Assembly (NCBI GenBank): GCA_025526995.1
Contig: JAHLKG010000005.1
Span: 868,001 to 932,000 of the forward strand
DNA length: 64,000 nt
From: Powellomyces hirtus
Taxonomy: Eukaryota; Chytridiomycota; Chytridiomycetes; Spizellomycetales; Powellomycetaceae
Reading direction: 5' to 3'
The notes below the pieces were generated by a model, which was not told the DNA's origin, did not search any database, and saw only the letters and a list, made by a program, of their open reading frames with translations. The position numbers were made by a program, and so were the translations under genes. Positions 59,812 through 64,000 of the stretch are shown here, piece after piece. The first letter of the stretch is position 1; the number at the start of each line of letters is the position of its first letter.

Positions 59812-60099
59812 TCAGTGTGCTTCCGTAGGCGCGCCCTCATTGCGTATTCTCTCATCAAATATATGAGTCCCATGCGTAATCCTCAGGACAGTGTCTTTGT
59901 GTTTGACAGCTGGAAAAGGCTTCGTAAAGATGTCCGCCAGTTGATCGTCCGTATTGGTGTCGATGATTTCGATAATTTGCTTTGCGAACGAATCGCGTAT
60001 AGCGTGGTCCCAAACGTCAATGTGTTTGGTGCGTTGGTTGATAGCCTTAGACTGAATCAAGGCCCCGGCGCTCTGATTATTGACATGTAGAGGGACCGG
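59812..60099 (-). pseudogene. copia-type RNase H C-terminal tail
   Basis: Same frame after the TGA: 'PVPLHVNNQSAGALIQSKA', 'NQRTKHIDVWDHAIRDSFA' and 'DDQLADIFTKPFPAVKHKD', the standard copia RNase H ending. It terminates at 59812-59814, giving the 3' end of the coding region. Confidence 0.9.
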
Positions 60100-61542
60100 T
60101 CAAGATTTGTAATCCGGTTGAGGTCCCATAACTTCCGCCAAGAGTTGGCGTAGCCATTTGGCTTTGTTGTGGCCGGTACTGGCAGCTATATACTCCGCTT
60201 CGGTCGTACTTTGGGCGGTGCACTTCTGCTTGCTGCTTTTCCACAGAACAGGAAACCCATTGTAAAGGGCCAAAATACCTGTAGTGGACATCCGGTCGGT
60301 GAGTTCTCCTGCATAGTCTGCATCCGTGTATACGCGTAGGCCACGCGGATCATTTCTTTCAGATGTAAACTTGAGGGCATAATTGCGGGTACCCTTCAAA
60401 TAGCGGAAAATGCGCTTAACATTGTTCCAGTCGGAGTTGGTAGGTGCGGCCACGCGGCGCGCAACGTAACCGACTGCAGTGGCGATATCCCATTGCCATG
60501 TGATGGAGGCCCAAGTGAGCACCCCCACTGCTTCCTGATACATTTTCAGATTTGTGAATGGGGTCCAATCCTCCGGTTGTTGGTTACGCGCTGACACGGC
60601 GTACGGAGTGGAGACAGGGTGGCAGTCGCTCATGCCGAATTGTTCGAGAGCGTCGTCGATGTACTTGACATTTGAGATTTCGAGGGTACAAACAGGAGAG
60701 TCAAAGTCATATTTGTAGACGAGGCCAAGGTGACTGGTTACGCGACCTTGTTCCGTAAACTTGAACTTGGAGTGTAGCTCCGTTTTGCTGTTCGCCAGAA
60801 TCTCTGGATCCTTCGCTGCAATCAGCAGGTCGTCAACGAAGACAAGAATAAGGACCAAATTGTCGTTCGACGGAGGTGTACGGTCATCTGTCGCGTACTT
60901 GAAAAAGATACACGGGCATACAGAAACCGCTTCGTAGCCGAGCTTTAACAGTGCAGTCTTCAAGGTCTCATACCAAAGAAGAGGTGATTGCTTCAGGCCG
61001 TAGAGAGCTTTCAGTAGCTTCAGGACCCAATCGCCTTTGGGGTGATCCGGATCTTCGAATCCCTCAAACTGCTCGATATAGATATCCTTATCAATATCGC
61101 TGTTAAGGAAGGCGGTGACAGCGTCCATACTGTGGATGTCCAGCCCGTGCTGGACACAATACGCCAAGAAGAGGCGTAGCGCTGTGAATGGTAGCGTAGG
61201 TGAGTATGTATCACCAAAGTCGCGACCGGGTTGTTGAGAGAAGCCTTGAGCCACTGCTCTGGCTTTGAACTTGTTAAAGGTGCCATCGGGATTGACCTTT
61301 GTTCGAAAGACCCATGTTGTTCCGATCACGCGCTTGTTACGTGGACGCTTGGTGAGCTCCCATGTACCGTTGTCGACCAGGGATTGGTACTCAATGCGTG
61401 CAGCCTTGAGAAATTCCTCCTTCTGAGGGGTTTTCATTGCTTGCTTCCATGCGTTGTCGTTGATCGTTGCTTGAGTCCGCGCGCGGACGGCGTATGCAGC
61501 GATGGGGTCATTTTGTCGTGTGCCGACATTGTACGCGGCTAC
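60100..61542 (-). pseudogene. copia-type reverse transcriptase and RNase H
   Basis: After the stop at 61543 the frame continues 'VAAYNVGTRQNDPIAAYAVR'. RT follows: 'YQSLVDNGTWELTKRPRNKR', 'VIGTTWVFRTKVNPDGTFNK', 'KARAVAQGFSQQPGRDFGDT', 'LDIHSMDAVTAFLNSDID', catalytic 'LILVFVDDLLIAAKD', and 'LKALYGLKQSPLLWYETLKT'. RNase H has 'LRVYTDADYAGELTDRMSTT' and 'KCTAQSTTEAEYIAAS'. The catalytic motif is FVDD, replacing the common YVDD. Closed by TGA 60100-60102 in 'PQPDYKS'. Confidence 0.93.
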
Positions 61543-62391
61543 TCAATTCTCCCAGTCATCCAATGCTGTGGTATCGAGTAGTGAAAGTCGGGACTCCCAA
61601 GTAGGTTCTTGATATCCGTCCCACTTAACCAAGTACTCTTTTGTGTGCGCCTTACTGCGGCGCTCGTCAATAATCGCCTCCACGGTGTATTCGACGTCAT
61701 CCTCCTGACTCTCCTCATCTAGAAGGTCAAGATGTGCTGGATCCTGCTGATATTTGGGTTCGAGTCCCAAGTCTTCTTTGAAGATCACGTCTTGTGACAC
61801 TTCGACCTTGTCAGTGATAGGATCCCAAACCAGATACCCCTTGGTACCTGAGGGTTGAGCATAGCCTACCAAGTAAGCCTTCTTTGCTCGATTTCCCATT
61901 TTATCGCGTCCTTTGCTTGTTAGAACGGAATACGCCACGCAACCAATACGCCGGAGATGGGCGACATCAGGACGCCGGCCAAATAAGATTTCATGCGGCA
62001 TCTTCTTGTTGATGCGGTTGTACGTAAGGGAATAGATGTATCCAGCCGCTACCAGTAGAGCAGGCCAGAATCTTTGGGGTAGTTTCGTATCCGCAAAGGT
62101 AGCGCGGACCCTGTCCAGCGCCGTGCGATGCCATTGTTCGGCAATCCCGTTTTGCTGACTCGAATAGGCCGCGGACTTTTGATGAGTGATAACATTTTCC
62201 AATAGGTACTCTAGAACCTCGCCAAAGTATTCGGTGCCTCGATCCGTACGGAGAATCTTGATTTGTCGGTCAGTCTGTTTCTCAATCCAAGCCTTGTAGA
62301 TGAGAAACTTGTTGAGTATGACTGCTGAGTCCTTTGAAGGAATAGGGAAAACAGTCACGTATCTGGATGTGTGTTCAATGAACTCCAGCGA
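61543..62391 (-). pseudogene. copia-type integrase core with C-terminal chromodomain
   Basis: Same frame as the upstream segment after the TAG. The integrase core continues 'YVTVFPIPSKDSAV', second catalytic Asp in 'IKILRTDRGTEYFGEVLEYL', and Glu in 'SSQQNGIAEQWHRTALDRVR', followed by the copia landmarks 'LPQRFWPALLVAAGYIYS', 'KKMPHEILFGRRPDVAHLRR' and 'YLVWDPITDKVEVSQDVIF'. An acidic linker leads into a chromodomain that ends just before TGA 61543-61545. In ordinary copia elements this region runs straight into the RT linker. Confidence 0.92.
61549..61695 (-). other. Chromodomain inside the copia polyprotein
   Basis: Forty-nine residues matching the chromodomain pattern: 'VEYTVEAIIDERRS', 'KEYLVKWDGYQEPTWESR', 'LDTTALDDWEN'. 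The three aromatic-cage positions known from HP1 (Tyr in EYTV, Trp in VKW, Tyr in DGY) are all present, so methyl-lysine binding is plausible. It follows the integrase and precedes the RT by a spacer containing a stop. Only one spacer residue is missing relative to the usual loop before TWE. Confidence 0.92.
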
Positions 62392-64000
62392 CTAGCGTGA
62401 TCCTTCGTAACCAGGGAGACGAAATGGTCCCTGTAGGTCTGAATGAATCAGCTCACAGATCTCCCTGGTTTCAACGTTACCAAGGGAGAATGGAAGGCGA
62501 GCGGCTTTTCCTAGCACGCAGGCTTCACAATCTTTGAAGTCGCTTAGATCCCCCACTACGGACCAACCGTCCGTAACCGATGCCATCTTCTCCAGGACGT
62601 GTTTGCCAACGTGTCCAAGACGAGCATGAGCAAGTGTAGGAGAGACTTCGACAGTGCTTGCTTCTGAATCGGTCCACAGACTTTCAGACAGCAGCGTACC
62701 TTGCAGGTAATACACGTGGTTGCAGCGTACGCCTTTGGCGATATCTTTGCCATCTCGCGTGAAAATGACGTCTCCATTCGATTTGAATAGCACGTCGACG
62801 CCTTGATCGTTGCATTTTGCTACCGATACGAGATCTCGTCGTAATCCTGGCACATGCAAGACTCCGCCCAACTCGAGCGGATTCGGATAGTCGTTAACTT
62901 CTACTCGTACTGTACCTCGAACTGTAGAGGGTAGTGATGTTTTGTCAGCAAGCATAACAGCTCTGACATCACTATACACGGTTGAGTGATCCAAGGTCGC
63001 TTTGTGAGGTGTCATGTGGTCCGTAGCGCCAGAGTCGATGAGGGCTTCATACGGTTGTTCTTGGCGGACCCAGACGTGTAATGCTTCCACAGCATTTGTG
63101 CTAACAGCACCATCAGACAACTGCTTTGTCTTGTTCTTCTCCATCTCGGATTTGAACTTCTTTAACACTTTGCACTCCTGTGTGCGGTGTTTAGGGTCTC
63201 CACAGGCCCAACAACCCGACTTTTGGGTTTGGCCATTGTTTGATGGAGTAGATTCCTTGTCCTTCTTGCCGTTCGTTGACTTCTCCCCGTGGTTCTTGCC
63301 ACCCTTTTGTTTCTTAGAGGCATCAGTGTGTGCGGCACCTGGTCGCGTATCCGTTGTGGTCCCGCTAGGTTTCTTAGCCATGTTGGCGGCAATCCTGGAT
63401 GCAGCGGCCTGTAAACTGCTCAAATCAGTTATGTTTTCTTCATTAGCTTGAACCAAGGCCGCAAGGTCTGGTGTTAGCGCGTTGATGAAGTAATCCTGAA
63501 GGACGTAATCCGGTGTTTTCGGCAGAGAAAATGCCAGCATGTTGAACTGAGTGATGTACTCATCCATGCGGCCTTTGGGACGCAATTCCCGTAATTTCTG
63601 CAGCGAATCCCTAGTGTGGTTTCGTGGCGCGAACCGCGCCAGAAGGGCGGACCTAAGACCGGTGTTGGTTCTTCCTGAATCAACGTCTTCAAAGTCATGC
63701 CACGTTGTAATATCGTTCCTTTTACTTGGTGAGAGCGACTGCCACCAAGTGTATGCCCATCCTGTGAGTTTTGTAGCCACAAAATCTACGAGAAACTCGG
63801 GCGGAACCATTTCGTACTTCACAACCGTCTCAATCTTGTCGATGAACGTTCGAAGTTTGACCATATTGGCTTCCCCGTTGTAAGATCCAATATCTTTCAG
63901 TGTTCCATCCACGAAAGCCTTCGCACCTCGACTGTCGACGATTTTGGTCGTCACGCTGTGTATGCTCGATGTCGGTGATGTAGGGCGGCGTTCGAATGGA
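62392..64000 (-). pseudogene. copia-type gag, protease and integrase N-terminus
   Basis: Open from the window edge to TAG 62392-62394. Counting from a GTG at 63954: residues 55-165 resemble a Retrotrans_gag capsid ('VATKLTGWAYTWWQSLSPSK', 'RDSLQKLRELRPKGRMDEYI', 'VLQDYFINALTPDLAALV'). A CCHC zinc knuckle is at 248-261 ('CWACGDPKHRTQEC'). The protease active site is 'YEALIDSGATDHMT' (307-309). The integrase zinc module is 'LAHARLGHVGKHVLEKM' with 'DCEACVLGK', and the first catalytic Asp is in 'ELIHSDLQGPF' (505). Domain order is copia. The stop falls inside the integrase core, nine residues before 'TSRYVTVFPIP'. The reading continues upstream past the GTG, so the gag N-terminus is missing. Confidence 0.88.

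Larger units (their letters stand above)
59812..64000 (-). mobile_element. Ty1/copia-order retrotransposon with chromodomain (right end outside window)
   Basis: Minus-strand element with the copia order gag, protease, integrase, reverse transcriptase, RNase H. Between integrase and RT lies a chromodomain (61549-61695). Its gag resembles the Ty3/gypsy capsid family. Three in-frame stops interrupt an otherwise single continuous frame (62392-62394, 61543-61545, 60100-60102). The frame is open to base 64000, so the true gag start and 5' LTR lie outside. A 3' LTR was not identified: a TGTCAGGAG-type start at about 59790 on the minus strand is one candidate. Confidence 0.9.

Overview
The window looks like nuclear DNA of a flagellated (zoosporic) fungus, most likely a chytrid. 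The genes are fungal in style: closely packed on both strands, with many phase-consistent GT-AG introns, mostly about 60-110 nt. They include fungal-type housekeeping genes (GFA1, SKI2, PCF11, NVL/RIX7, pescadillo, FAB1). Three genes belong to families normally tied to cilia or flagella: an EFHC2/RIB72-type DM10 protein, an FBF1-like transition-fibre protein and a CCDC87-like coiled-coil protein. Fungi without flagella have generally lost such genes.

Layout. Positions 1-21100 hold five consecutive minus-strand genes: EFHC2-like (C-terminus cut by the window edge), an ARID/ARS-binding-protein-2-like regulator, the SKI2 exosome-cofactor helicase, a divergent FAB1-type phosphoinositide kinase, and an FBF1-like protein. 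Positions 21400-30200 alternate pescadillo (+), CNOT2/NOT2 (-), NVL/RIX7 AAA ATPase (+) and a UBTD1/2-like ubiquitin-domain protein (-). Positions 30580-37964 hold GFA1 (-) and PCF11 (+), separated by a roughly 2.2 kb gene-free stretch with strong purine/pyrimidine tracts. Positions 38226-52624 hold exportin-4 (+), a SLY41-type transporter (-), the CCDC87-like gene (+) and a DNA polymerase lambda-like family X polymerase (+).

From about 52.6 kb to the right edge the window is a retrotransposon cluster. A decayed Ty3/gypsy chromovirus lies on the plus strand (gag, protease, RT, RNase H, integrase, chromodomain), with in-frame stops and frame changes. A roughly 1.4 kb zone of tandem repeats, an LTR-like stretch and an orphan ORF follows. 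Then a Ty1/copia-order element lies on the minus strand and runs off the right edge. The copia element is the most unusual object here: it has a canonical chromodomain between integrase and reverse transcriptase, and its gag resembles the Ty3/gypsy Retrotrans_gag family rather than the usual copia gag.

Functional themes: several genes act in RNA metabolism (SKI2, CNOT2, PCF11), two in 60S ribosome assembly (pescadillo, NVL), and three in the flagellar apparatus. I found no tRNA, rRNA or CRISPR array. All product calls come from reading translations and recalled family motifs; no database search was run.
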